Assembly (NCBI RefSeq): GCF_020921035.1
Contig: NC_063155.1
Coordinates: forward strand, 10,463,001-10,527,000
Origin: Rhodamnia argentea
Taxonomy: Eukaryota; Streptophyta; Magnoliopsida; Myrtales; Myrtaceae
Direction of reading: 5' to 3'
DNA: 64,000 nt
Below the pieces are notes generated by a model. The model made no database searches. It saw only the letters and a list, made by a program, of their open reading frames with translations, and was not told where the DNA came from. The stretch's first letter is position 1. The number at the start of each line of letters is the position of its first letter. This document shows positions 1 through 10,995 of the stretch, piece after piece. The position numbers were made by a program, and so were the translations under genes.

Positions 1-1514
1 GCGTCATCAAGCGCATAAAAGTGCTAGGAGCGTTGGTAAGCTCAAAGGGCATGACCAACCATTCGTAGAGCCCTTCAATTGTTTTGAACGTCGTCTTCCA
101 TTCATCTCCCACTCTTATGCGGACTCGATGGTAGTCACTCCGCAAATCAATCTTTGAAAAGACCTTAGATCCTAACAACTTGTCAAGCATATCATCCAAA
201 CGAGGAGTAGGAAATTGATACCTCATAGTAATTTTGTTAATTGCTCAACTGTCTATACACATTCGCATGCTCCCATCTTTCTTCGATGTAAGAAGGGCAG
301 AAACGGCACGAGAGCTCATGCTCTCTTATATAAAACCTTTCCGAAGAAGTTCTTCCATCTTCTCTTGTAATATTAGGTTTTCCTTCGGGATCATATGATA
401 ATGAGGTAGGTTTAGAAGACTAGCATCGGAAAGAAAATCAATTTAGTGTTGAATGTCTCGTATCGGTGGCAATCCATCTAGTAAGTCCTCGGGAATAATG
501 TCGGAGAAGGCCTTCAGCAACGATTGGAGGGCTTCTAGAATTGTGATGGCTTCCTGCTTGGATCCACTGTCTACAATCAGGTACATGCCATTCCTTTTGC
601 GAACATTGAGGAGAATGCTAGTTTCGTTCTTCTTTTAAATAGTTCGTGAAACTCGAGCAACTTCATTTAATGGCTGAAGAGTGATTTTAGTCTTCTCCCA
701 CACAAAGGAGTAAATATTCTCACGCGCTTGGTGAGTAACATCAACATCATATTGCCACGGTCGTCCCAACAAGACGTGGCACACATCCATCTCAACAACA
801 TCACAAATTATTGTATCATTATATGATTTTTCCATAGAAATAGGCAAACAACAAATCTGAGTTATCTTAAGTTCCGGCCCCTTACGGATCCAACCAATCA
901 TATAAGGTGAGGGATGAGCTTCTGTCCTCGGTTGAAGGTGGTTGACAAGTGCTTTGGATACAATGTTCTCATAGCTGCCACTATCAATAATGACATTGCA
1001 GACCTTCCCATTGATAGTGCAATGGGTGCGGAAGAAGTTATTTTGCTAAGAGTCATCCTTTTGTAGGGTTAATAGCAGCCGTTTGACCACGCAGTTAACA
1101 TATTTTCCTTCTTAATCGGCCACTTCTTCTTCATCCTCCCAATCATTCTCATAAAGTTCACCTTCATGCCCGACCGGGTTCACCTCCTTCTGCCATGGAC
1201 AATCACTTGAGCGGCATCCGGGTTCCTTGCATTTAAAGCATTTCCTTGGATAGGACTTCACGTAGGGATTCCGAGCCACATCACGAGCTTTTGAGGTAAG
1301 AGGCTCGGGAGGCTTAGGCGGCCCAAAAGTATTCCCCGAATTTCAATTCATAGTGTTGGATTGTCAATTCGAGGACTCAGCAACATCCCGTGGTTTTCCT
1401 CGTTCGAATGTCCCTCAAGGAATATGATTGCTCGTTTGATTTGAGAAGTTGGTTCGTTTCGATTATAACTCCACTTTTCCGGCCATCTCTTATACATCTT
1501 CTACAAAATATAGA

Positions 1515-3538
1515 TGTCACGCCCCGAACCATACGAGCACGCCAACTTCCCACCCGACCACACTTGAATACAAATTTCCAAGAACCAGTAGCCAACAAAT
1601 ACGAACTAAGCATGAATGAAAAGCACATGCGGAAGCGAATACAAAACTCCATACATAAAACTAAACATACGATATTTCGGGATAGGAAGAGAAAACTTAT
1701 ATATAATCACATGTCATTTACAACATCCGGACCCAAGGCTTTGAAGGCCATATGTATAAGCCTAAGACCACCCATAACAAAAAGGATCAAGTGATCGAAG
1801 CTTAACTTCTTTACTAGGAGGATTCTCCCAAAAAGTCAAGGGGCAACTATCCTATGCCCCATCCCTACTGTCATCGGATGACGTCCTTGACTCCTCCTCA
1901 TCGATTTCGGAAGGCAGCTCTAGGTCGACCTTAGCATCAAAAGGTTCCACTATCTCAACATCTTGGTCGGACTCCATAAGCTCTAGCTCGGACTTCGAAT
2001 CTTCGGGACCGGTGTCCGGGCTTGTCACAACGCCATCGGGAGAAGGAGCCTGAGTGAGGTCCCATTCCCCGACTCCATCATAAGGGATGTCAAAACCACA
2101 AAGCGGCCCAAAAGAAAAATTCCCATGCCTATACCACCAAGCTAAATAGGTGTGGGCTTTCCAAAAGTCGCCTCCCTCGCCTACCCATACTATGCTAGCA
2201 TGCCTAAGATATACCTTGTCCTCTCATGCGGCGCACTCAATAGTTATTGTCTTAATATTTATTGGTACCCCGAATCACCGTGGCGATCCATTTATATTCA
2301 TTGAGAAAGGGTCCGAAAATGTTAACACACGACGGGGTGAGAATAAATCTCAGCAAGTAAGTTCCTAAACCTAAGTTAGGGCAATAGTACCTCCGGATTC
2401 ATCCTAAGCGGGCGGTTCTATCAAAATCAACAAAACTATCCAAAAGCATATAACATAATGCAAGAATCAAAATTTCATAGCCCATTTAATCAAAAGCATA
2501 CCATTCCTCGAATCACAACTCCTTTAACATGGCTAAGTTGTTAAAAAGTCCGCGTAACACCCTTCGGGCTACAGTATAAGAACAGATCCGCCTAATAACG
2601 CCTTAGACCATTATAGTACTCTAGACCCGCATAATAACGCCTCGGACCAGTATAACCCACGTAATAACGCCTCAAGTTAGCATCTCGCATTTAACGCCTC
2701 AAGATGACTACAAAACCCCGCGTAATAATGCCTCGGGGTATAATATGGTCTCATATACACAATTCTCCATAAGAATGACCATATAACAAACAATATCGGT
2801 CGTGATCGTGTCCATTTACCATATGATCTACTCCCTTCTCAATTCAAGACCATACAATCAAAACAAATCATTCGATCAACAAATCGAGACCACACGATCT
2901 TATTAAACCTCCCGATTAACAGATTAGGACCACACGATCTTATTAAACTTCTTGATTAACAGATCAGGATCACACGATCTTACTAAACTTCCCGATTAAC
3001 GGATCAAGACCACACAATTTAATCATATCACACGATCAATCAATCGAAATCGCACGATTTAATCACATCACACAATTAATTAATCGGAACCACACGATCT
3101 AATCATATCACAAACTCAATCAATCAAGACCACATGATCTAATCAATCATAAACTCAATCAATCAAAACCACATGATCAACCCTAGCATCCAATTTTTGG
3201 TTCTAACTATTCAAGAACACATTCAACACAAATTCCACCCAAATCCACCTCAATTTAGCACCTTTAACAACCTAACTACCTAATCAAGGTTTAGAAGCTC
3301 ACTCACCTCAAAATCTAGCAAGAACTCAAGGCCAAAGAGCTGTAAAAATCGGGGCTCAAGCGGCAAGACCGGCGGTTCCCTCTCGGCCGACGTTCGGTTA
3401 CGGCGGTTCCACGGCGACGGTGGCTTATGATCGGTTGCTGGTGGTCCTCGGCGATGGCTGGTGGCTCACGGTGGTGGTGACGGCGTGAGGTGGTGGTTCG
3501 GCGGTGGTGGCGGCATGTGGGTGGTAGTTCGGCCAAGG

Positions 3539-3611
<73 letters not shown>

Positions 3612-4545
3612 TTGCTAAAATGAAGAAGAGGAAGATGATGAATAGGTAGGACAAGTGTAGGATATTTTTGAGTGAAATATTTGTCTAGAATGATGGGACT
3701 TGGCTGATGAGATTTGGACTTGTGGGGTCCACCAATAATTCAACCCTTTTTGTCCCTTAAAACTTAAGAAAGGCAATCCGGTAATTTGGCTCAATTAGTG
3801 GACACCTAGTCCACTCACATTTTCGGCCACTAAAGGGGTGAAAAGACTAAAATGTCCTCCTACTGAATTAGAGAAATGAGTATTTCCTAAGGGTAAAAGG
3901 GTCATTTCCCATTTCCTGTCTAAATTTTACTTTTCTGAACACTTTGGAGCGAACCATGAAATAAATATGCTCCGGATGAGGTGACATCCAAAAATTTAAT
4001 ATTGGAATCCTTGAAAGTCTGACATCCAATTTCGAAGTATAATTCATGGTTAATATTGATATGCTATTTCGGTGTATCTCAAACTAACGGGCGGCTTTTA
4101 GGAGTTACGAGTATCGACCCGTGATTATCATCATGTTTAAGAGTTACTCAAGCCATGGCGACCTTGGTTGTCATGTAATTGCGAAGGTCAATCACTAATT
4201 CCGAAGGACCGATCGTTAGAAAATGATTTAGGGACGTTCGGAACCCATACATGGTCAAATGGAATCACCCGTAATCCAATTGTATGGTATTAACAAATCG
4301 TCCATTAACCTCTCTAGGATCGCCCTTTAATGGTCCAAAATATTCCCTCGACAATCCTTATGGCCAAAAGCTCAATCCAGGATTAAGTTCTTAGGTCTAC
4401 ATACTTGATTTTCCTAGCTAGCCATTCATTATTGGTTAATATTCTCAAGAGTGATCAAATCTGAGTGAGATTTAAGCGAAATACGTCAATAAGACATTTC
4501 ATTCATTCACAGTTTAAAAAATGGGTTGAAATTTAGAATATCACA
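1515..4545 (-). mobile_element. solo LTR (about 3.0 kb, Ty3/gypsy type) inserted in the gypsy gag
   Basis: The segment starts TGTCACGCCCCGAACC and ends AATATCACA. It is flanked by an exact 5-bp target duplication ATAGA (1510-1514 and 4546-4550). It holds no protein-coding region of a retroelement, so it reads as a solo LTR left by recombination. The end GGGGCGTGACA on the minus strand is typical of the 3' end of long plant gypsy LTRs, so the orientation is probably minus. Internally it carries an array of GTAATAACGCCTC-like units (about 2570-2740), a second array around ACCACACGATCT (about 2880-3180) and a GA microsatellite. It is younger than the gypsy copy it interrupts. Confidence 0.85.
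3544..3609. repeat. (GA)n microsatellite, about 33 units
   Basis: An uninterrupted GA run inside the solo LTR. Similar GA/CT runs occur at about 19027-19060, 22906-22940, 23936-23971, 44947-44969 and 57942-57975. All lie in introns, intergenic DNA or transposons. Confidence 0.95.
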
Positions 4546-5393
4546 ATAGACGATGCAAATAAACACGATTTAGGATGTTTAAGCACAAGCCATAGATATA
4601 CTTGGCGGTTTGTTGCGCTTCTAACTCGGCAAGATTATTGCAGGAGAAAGTCGGAGGAATTCCTCTAATTAGACTTAAACCGTCTGGTCCAACCGTGTTG
4701 CGGTTTTGAAATTGTTGGAACAAGACTTGTTCATAATCGAGTGGAAGGAATCGCATCTTGGGCATCTGCTTCATCCAATTCAAGGTTTGGATGGGAGCCT
4801 TGCCTTGACGACGACGGGATAGTTGCATTTGCTCCCACCACGCCGAGGCATCACCCTTCGACTTGTAAGCCACCGGTTTGACTTGGCGGTCCTCTTCAAT
4901 ATCCATGACGTCGAAGAATTTCTCGACTTCCCAAAGCCAATTAAGGAAGTCTTCGATATTGAGATTGCCATTAAAGGTGGGGAGGTCGACCTTCAATTGG
5001 TATTGTTCTGGATCACGTTGATAGCCTCTATTTTGGTAGCCCCTACGGACCAAATCTAGAAATTCACCTTCATCTTCTTCGGAATCCTCAGCATAAGCTT
5101 GACGCTTGTCTTGGGGGTTGACCTTATGTTCCATAGCTATTTCTGGGACACGAGTGATCGGAGCACGTTCGGCCGAAAGAATGTCGGGGTTAGGGTTTGC
5201 AAACAACTGTTGGATTGCGGCAAGTAATTCTTGCATCGTTTGTTGGTTATCTTGCAGGGTTTGTTGACTTTCCTCAACAAACCGGGTAAACTCCTCTTGT
5301 GTAATGGGCTCATTGGCACGGCCCTCGGCTACGGAGGTATTTCTATTCACGTTATTAGTGATCATCACAAGGAGAACCGGCTCTAATACCAAA

Positions 5394-5708
5394 TGACGCA
5401 GGGAAGTAGTATTTGGAAAGCTTTTCCAAAAGGGTTGATTGATATTTGAGAAAATGAATTGTGTACATTACATAGGATGGGCGTCCTTTATATAGGGAGG
5501 GTTCCTTTAGGGAATTAAACACACCATAAAATGCCATAATGAGAATTAAATTAAAATGAAAAGCAAATACATAAAAATACTTCAAATATCTCGCAAATCA
5601 AGCAAACACGTGATTTTGGGGACGAAAAGATTGTAGCTCCATAAATGGTGTGATACCGCTTGAAGGGTCTATTTGTGGTGGTGGAACCGCCTTGATTTCT
5701 AGTGATCA
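5394..5708 (-). repeat. probable 5' LTR of the gypsy element
   Basis: On the minus strand the LTR ends ...TGCGTCA directly before the primer-binding site, which fixes the 5394 side. A TATA-like CTATATAAAGG near 5490-5500 would be its promoter. The other edge (TGATCACTAG at 5708) is the best TG dinucleotide in a plausible place. It is unproven because the partner LTR and its target duplication are outside the window. Confidence 0.5.
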
Positions 5709-5863
5709 TGTTTTTTCAGGAATTTATGCGCCATATGTTCTACATCATTTACACAAATTCATTTTCTTTTAGAGAATGCCGTTGTCAAAAAGATGATAGA
5801 GTGGATAATGGATGGATTTCATCCCGATTACGCTTTGCTTCTCCATCAATTCCAAAGTCGGTG

Positions 5864-6385
5864 GCCCTATTTGGTTTAGCATTATAAATGAGCATTGGGG
5901 CTCTAAAGTCCCTTGATCAAATGCAAATGGTATTTGTCTACTTTTTTTTAACTTATTTTGAGGAAATGCAATTGCATCTGAAATGCTCTCCAAAGTCTTT
6001 TAACACAAGTATCTCTAGAGGTACTTTGAGCTAAAGGCCTTTTGCGATATACAACTAATTTTTTTTATTTTAATTTTGTTACCTTCGCTTGCTGCCACCC
6101 GCCTGTCGCCGCCACCACCGCCACCCTCCATCGCCCATCGGCCGCCGCCCGCCTGTTGGCCGCCGCTGCCCGCAGACCGCCTTTTTTTTTTTTTTTTTCA
6201 AAAAGTAAAAATACTTTACAAAGTTCATTTTTCACCAAACAACATTTACGTCAAATTTGCTTTTCAAATGTGTTTTTAAAATACACTTTACCAAACACAC
6301 TAATTGCATTTTGGAAAAAGCCTTTAGCCCAAAGGTATTGGCATTTTCTTAAAGTCCTTTGGCCAAATGTTGAACCAAACAGGGC
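5864..6385. mobile_element. possible MITE with imperfect terminal inverted repeats
   Basis: The left end GCCCTATTTGGTTTAGCATT matches the reverse complement of the right end (GCCCTGTTTGGTTCAACATT) in most positions. Subterminal AAAGTCCTTT-like motifs occur at both ends and in the middle. The interior holds a poly-T tract and a short CCGCC-rich patch. No clear target duplication is visible, so the boundaries and the superfamily (hAT or PIF/Harbinger) are uncertain. The flanks on either side (5709-5863, 6386-6779) show nothing else. Confidence 0.45.
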
Positions 6386-6779
6386 TTATATGTTACTTTG
6401 CATTTTGTTTTTAGTTCCGTGCGGTTATCCTTTGGAAGAGCTTCATGTCTATTCGCTGGGCATTGCCTTACTATCTCTTGGACTGAAGGGAGAATGCAAG
6501 TGTCGTGCATAGGGTCAGTCACTCTTTTAACTCTCACCGATGCCATTCATAGCAACGCAGAAGCGCACAGCTAAGTTTTCGTATAGTTTCTCACAGCCAG
6601 ATGCTCAGTACTTCCTGCTTATATCTTGAGATTGCTCACAAGGGGCAAGCTAAAAATGGGCCAATTGAATATATTATTCAAAAATCGAACGCCCCAAAAA
6701 CTAAGACGCGCAATAAAACAGAATACATCGATTAACAAGTTCCGTCAGGAAAACAATCAAGGCACACTAGAAGCTGGTG

Positions 6780-9009
6780 TCACTTAGTCTTGGAATGCCA
6801 CTCTGTTCTCGCCCTAACAATCTCCGCCTTGTCTGCTTGCATCCGGAGCAGATGAGTGTATTCTAGCTCTGGACAGCGGCCGGGTTTACGAGGAGGGTCA
6901 GCCTCGGAGTCTCCAGGGCTCCTAGTTGTGCTGGTTAATGACTCCAATAAATTTGATTGTCGGCATTCACGTCGATATTCTAGTGTCATGCTTGTCAGAC
7001 TGTAAGCCTCCAATACATTAATTGGTACGCTCTGCAGAAGGTGACATGCCGGGGTGAATTAAAACCGGGAAAAAGACGACAATTCTAGATTTTCAGGAGA
7101 GGATGCAAATTTGCTTCTTGGTATGGTAATTCAAGAAAAGGTGGAAAATCAGACCTTCGGTTCTGCCCTTTACTTGCTGTGCATTATGAACCTTACCTAA
7201 ACTGAGTGGACTCTGATATAAAGCTTATGCGGATACTGAAATTCATCATACAGTACAGTGCAGATAAAGGAAATATACATCTTTTCAGTCTTCATACTCG
7301 TGCTTTCCGAAATTCACAGTATTTGGTTCGTGTAAATCAAGAAGGTGTAGATAAGTACCTCTAAAATCCATCCAATGTACTTCACATTATTTACATGCTG
7401 GTTGGCATCCATGTCATTCCATCTTGGCTGAAAGGCAAGAGTAAAACATGAACGAAGGACCCAAAAATAATTGAGGGAGAATCAGGATAACCAGAAACTT
7501 ACAGCTAAGCCCGAGCGAATTCTCTCTGCCGTTGCATCGGTGAGCTTGTCTATTTTATCAGTATCATTTTCTTCTGTAGGAATTGACAATTTGTTCAGGT
7601 AGAAAGGTATGACTTCTTCTCTAACTTGATCAGGGATCTTGGTTAATCTTCTGGTGTCTCTGTTCATGATCACCCATGTGCTGCACGGTAACAATTGGTC
7701 AGAATGGCCGGTGCCTGAGTGCTAGAGCTTTTAACCAGGGAGATGCAGCAGGCACCTGGTCGCTCTTGTTATGATCTCCTGGGTGTTGTAATCGCGGATA
7801 ATCCAGTCTCTCCGCATTCCGTTCTTTCCCGCCGCATCGACCCAGGTATCAATCTCCACAACATCCCCCCTGTCACAGATGTTAATATTGCTACTCTTCC
7901 GAGCAAAAGGACATTTGCGATCATAAAAACGAGTGCTAGACTCGACAAGAGAAGACAACTTTTCATTATGAGGGTTCATTCAAGCTAATATCCAATGGAA
8001 ATTATTGTTTGTCAGATTCTTCAGATAAAACGTGGGGAAGTGTGCGAGAAGAACATAAAAATAGAACTGTTTAGACAAGTCTCTTGATGTCGAGGTGAAA
8101 ATTTCTTTTCCTAGGCAATCGGAGAGATTGATGGAACGTGAAATATACCAAGAGCTGTATCTCTGTACTTGTACATGGATGCGCGTGACAACCCAAATCA
8201 GTTTCCGGAGACTCATCTCCCGAGTGGCACCAAATCCATTGCCCGCAAGGCCGGAGCTCGTTACGTGGTTAAGGGCTGTCTCCTGCATTAACCATCGACA
8301 AGAAGTGAGCGCTAGAATCTTTTTACCTCATTGCTTTCCCTGGGAAAATTTCTTCCCTGCATTGGGTACAAGGTGGACTGGACGAATTCCATCGTCCGAC
8401 TCGTGGGATCCATAAGATCCTACAATTCAGACAGTCCGATCCACCATGATCAGGGCGTAGGCAAGACCATCCCAATTCCTATTGCGGCGGTGAATCACTC
8501 AAGGAACTGACCTGAAGGAGATTCATAAGGGTCTCCATGGTGGCAGTTTTGTCAGGTCCAATTTCATATGACCTGATGATGAAGGTTTGCCTGTACACAA
8601 ACCGGTTATCCACAAACCTGCCAACCAGGCATGCATGCGGCGGCGAATCAGCCCCGCATTCTTTTACCAACTTGTCTGGATTGCTCGTGGCGGCAGTGTA
8701 CAACGGAGCTTCGTTTATATAGACCCCATTGACTTTCTTCCCATTGATCATCCCAACCATCTGATCTCCGTCCGTGCCGGCGGTCACCAACAGTCTCGGA
8801 GGGGGCCTGGACGCATTGCCCCTGCACCTCCAAGGGCAAAATCCAATCTTTGCCATGATCGCCACAACATCATTCTTCTCTCCTCTGCCCGCTACGGCTC
8901 TGGGAGGAGGCCACGCGGGGAAGTTACACGTCCCGGCCATGAATCTCATCGACAGAGAGTCGTTCATTTTTTGCAGGAAGAAGGGCCTGGCGTTGATCAA
9001 ACAATGCAA
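6780..9009 (-). CDS. FATB-like acyl-ACP thioesterase (palmitoyl-ACP thioesterase-like), plastid
   Basis: Hydrolyses acyl-ACP in the plastid stroma and so ends fatty acid synthesis. Six exons join in frame: 9009-8512, 8282-8149, 7869-7756, 7680-7503, 7427-7359 and 7031-6780, giving 414 aa. Family landmarks are SYEIGPDKTATMETLMN, ETALNHV, GKNGMRRDWIIRD and MTLEYRREC. The acyl-ACP thioesterase active-site residues are present: Asp315, Asn317 and His319 in DANQHVNNVKYIGW, and Glu353 in RREC. The N-terminal about 140 residues diverge from usual FATB and lack the hydrophobic LPDWSMLLAAI-type segment. A transit peptide is expected but not obvious, so the first exon is the least certain part of the model. 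It is divergently placed from the HVA22 gene, about 1.1 kb away. Confidence 0.87.
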
Positions 9010-10123
9010 GAAAACAGAGAAGGGGTTGAGAAAAGTATAAGCAGGCGTGGCTTGTAGCCCATGGTGATGGCAACTGTTTCAAGGAAGAAATGAAGGCTTA
9101 CTATAGTAGGTGCAACTAATAATATGCAATGACGAGGCATAAAAACATTGAAGGAGGATTGTGGGTCAAAACGAAAAGAGAAGATTAACGTAGCTCAACC
9201 ACTTTTAATGGGGGTGGGAGAGAAAATGGGGGAACGTCCCCAGATTGCACGCTAGCACGCAATTGTCGAGGCTTTCCTCGGTCCTCGTCCTAAATTTAGA
9301 GACAGGTTCCTGTCTTGACCAGAAAAGCTTAGCTAAACTTAAATTTAGCCCATCGACGGACAATCCTGGGAGGAGTCGGAGGGCATAAACGTCCTCCCCC
9401 CAAACCCAAATCAGGACTTGTAGAACCTATGCCAGTGTCAGTGTCAGTGTGAAACTCAAGAAGGTTGTAACTTTGGGGTGGTTCATTGCTGTGAAATTCA
9501 TCTGCTCGCGATCGCGACAGACAGACTCCCATGGCTGTCTCATCTCTGTCTGAGATCAAAGGGGGTTGGTGAATTTGCCTTGCCCTTTTGATAGTTTGGA
9601 TCGAGATGTGTTACGCCCTTCACAGGGGACCCAACTAAGGACCAAAAGTAAACCTCATTGATGAGTAGGTTCGTTCGGTCCTCATTGCCTGAACTTCTGT
9701 GGCCGGCACATGCAAGAAGCTCGGCCCGCCAACGCTCAAGCCCAAGAGGAGAAAAACTACCAAAAAAAAAAAAAAAAAGAGAGTGGGGTACTTGAGTTGA
9801 GTGTCGTGGCATGGCTGGCGACACGTGTCACCGACTGCCCGGATACAATACTAAGCTTTAGAGCTAAAAGGGGGCAGTGGACGGTGATTAATCACCTCCC
9901 TCGTTTGGACACGTTTAACGCTAAAAGCCTCGTTAGGAACAAAACACCCCACGGTCGCCTGCCACGTGTCCCCTTGCGCTTGGCCTTTTTATACGGACGT
10001 TTTCCTTCCTGCGGATCGCAATCGTTTCTCTTCTTTCTTCGCTCCATTCCTCTGTTCTCATCTCATCTCCTTTGAAGTATATCTGATCATTCAGCTTCCC
10101 CATCCATCCGGTTCGACCAAGCA
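9010..10123. promoter_or_regulatory. divergent intergenic region with two ABRE/G-box motifs before the HVA22 gene
   Basis: Two copies of an ABRE-type G-box occur: ACACGTGTC (CACGTG at 9832-9837) and CCACGTGTC (CACGTG at 9963-9968), about 290 and 160 bp before the HVA22 start codon. A TATA-like TTTTTATAC follows at about 9986-9994. HVA22 genes are known ABA- and stress-induced genes, so these sites fit that role. The rest of the 1.1 kb holds a poly-A tract (about 9761-9778) and no recognisable gene. Confidence 0.6.
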
Positions 10124-10625
10124 ATGGGTCGTCTGTGGACTGTCCTGGCGCACGCTCACTCCCTCGCCGGGTACTTGTTGTTCTTCTTCTTCTTCTTCTT
10201 CTTCTTCTTCGACGAGATATATTGAGCTGACTTTGTGTGCCTTTGACAATCTCTTATGGAATTGGCGCAGGCCGGTGCTGATGCTACTCTACCCTCTGTG
10301 AGATTCCCACTTCTTTCTTCAACATATTATGTAGGCCAAGGAAATGAATTGAATTGAGCAGGGGAGATTTGGTCATTTGAGGGTTTGACTTCTCTCTGGG
10401 GCAGGTACGCGTCGGTGATGGCGATAGAGAGCCCCTCCAAGATAGACGATGAGCAGTGGTTGGCTTACTGGATCCTCTATTCCTTCCTCACCCTCCTCGA
10501 GATGCTCCTCCAGCCTCTTCTCGAGTGGTAAGTGGCGACCTTCCTTCCTTCCTTCCTTCCGTCCGTCCGTCGTGTCGGGTCATCTCATCTCTTCTCTTGT
10601 TGGGCTCGATGGATTTCATCATCAT

Positions 10626-10675
<50 letters not shown>

Positions 10676-10995
10676 GGATACCCATATGGTACGATGTGAA
10701 GCTCATCTTGGCGGCGTGGCTGGTCCTCCCTCAGTTCAAAGGCGCGGCTTTCCTGTACGAGAGATTCGTGCGAGAGCGCATCCTGAAGAGGCACCTCAAG
10801 TCGTGCCCGACCTCCTCCTCCCCCATTGGCAATGGCAAACCCAAGTCCAAGAACAAGTTCGTCGATTTCATCACCCCCAAGAAAGTATGAAGTCGTTAGC
10901 ATCATGGCCTTTCCCTCTTTTCCCCTTCTCTACATTCATTTACTAACCCGAGTGTGTAACTTTGCCTTGGCCAGGGGGAGCACGAGGCGTATTAA
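10124..10995 (+). CDS. HVA22-like protein (TB2/DP1/REEP family)
   Basis: ER membrane-shaping protein of the TB2/DP1/HVA22 family, ABA- and stress-linked in plants. Five exons join in frame: 10124-10170, 10271-10297, 10405-10527, 10677-10884 and 10975-10995, giving 141 aa. Landmarks are the hydrophobic LAGPVLMLLYPLYASVMAIE, then DDEQWLAYWILYSFLTLLE, IPIWYDVKLILAAWLVLPQF and GAAFLYERFVRERI. Skipping the last intron would end the protein at ...TPKKV. Splicing gives ...TPKKGEHEAY, which is the usual C-terminal form of this family, so I chose the spliced end. Intron 1 holds a TTC repeat and intron 3 a long ATC/CAT microsatellite (about 10619-10675) ending just before the splice acceptor. Confidence 0.92.

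Larger units (their letters stand above)
1..5708 (-). mobile_element. Ty3/gypsy LTR retrotransposon fossil, 5' part (5' LTR, gag, start of pol), cut by the window edge
   Basis: Read on the minus strand, the element runs from an LTR at about 5394-5708, through a primer-binding site resembling the initiator tRNA-Met type (TGGTATTAGAGC, about 5380-5391), a gag region (about 4551-5360 and 1190-1509), a zinc-knuckle-like stretch (about 1190-1240) and into reverse transcriptase at the window start ([17 protein letters not shown] near 1-60). The gag shows the plant gypsy pattern: LPTFNGNLNIEDFL, AYKSKGDASAWWEQM, MRFLPLDYEQVLFQQF. The copy is clearly dead, with several breaks across gag and pol, and is also split by a younger solo LTR (1515-4545). 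The rest of pol and the 3' LTR lie left of the window. The clade is not certain; a chromovirus of Reina/CRM type is a guess from the short LTR. Confidence 0.85.

Noticed and set aside
2570-3180. Regular short repeats that could suggest a CRISPR-like array
   Set aside because: Units are degenerate, spacing is uneven, and they lie inside a plant LTR.
3461-3654. Open frames rich in Arg-Glu or Ser-Leu repeats
   Set aside because: Translations of the (GA)n microsatellite inside the solo LTR; the same holds for frames around 19003-19263, 22638-23045 and 57802-58117.
10488-10905. Open frames with poly-Met, poly-Ile, poly-His or poly-Asp runs
   Set aside because: They are six-frame readings of the ATC/CAT microsatellite in an HVA22 intron.
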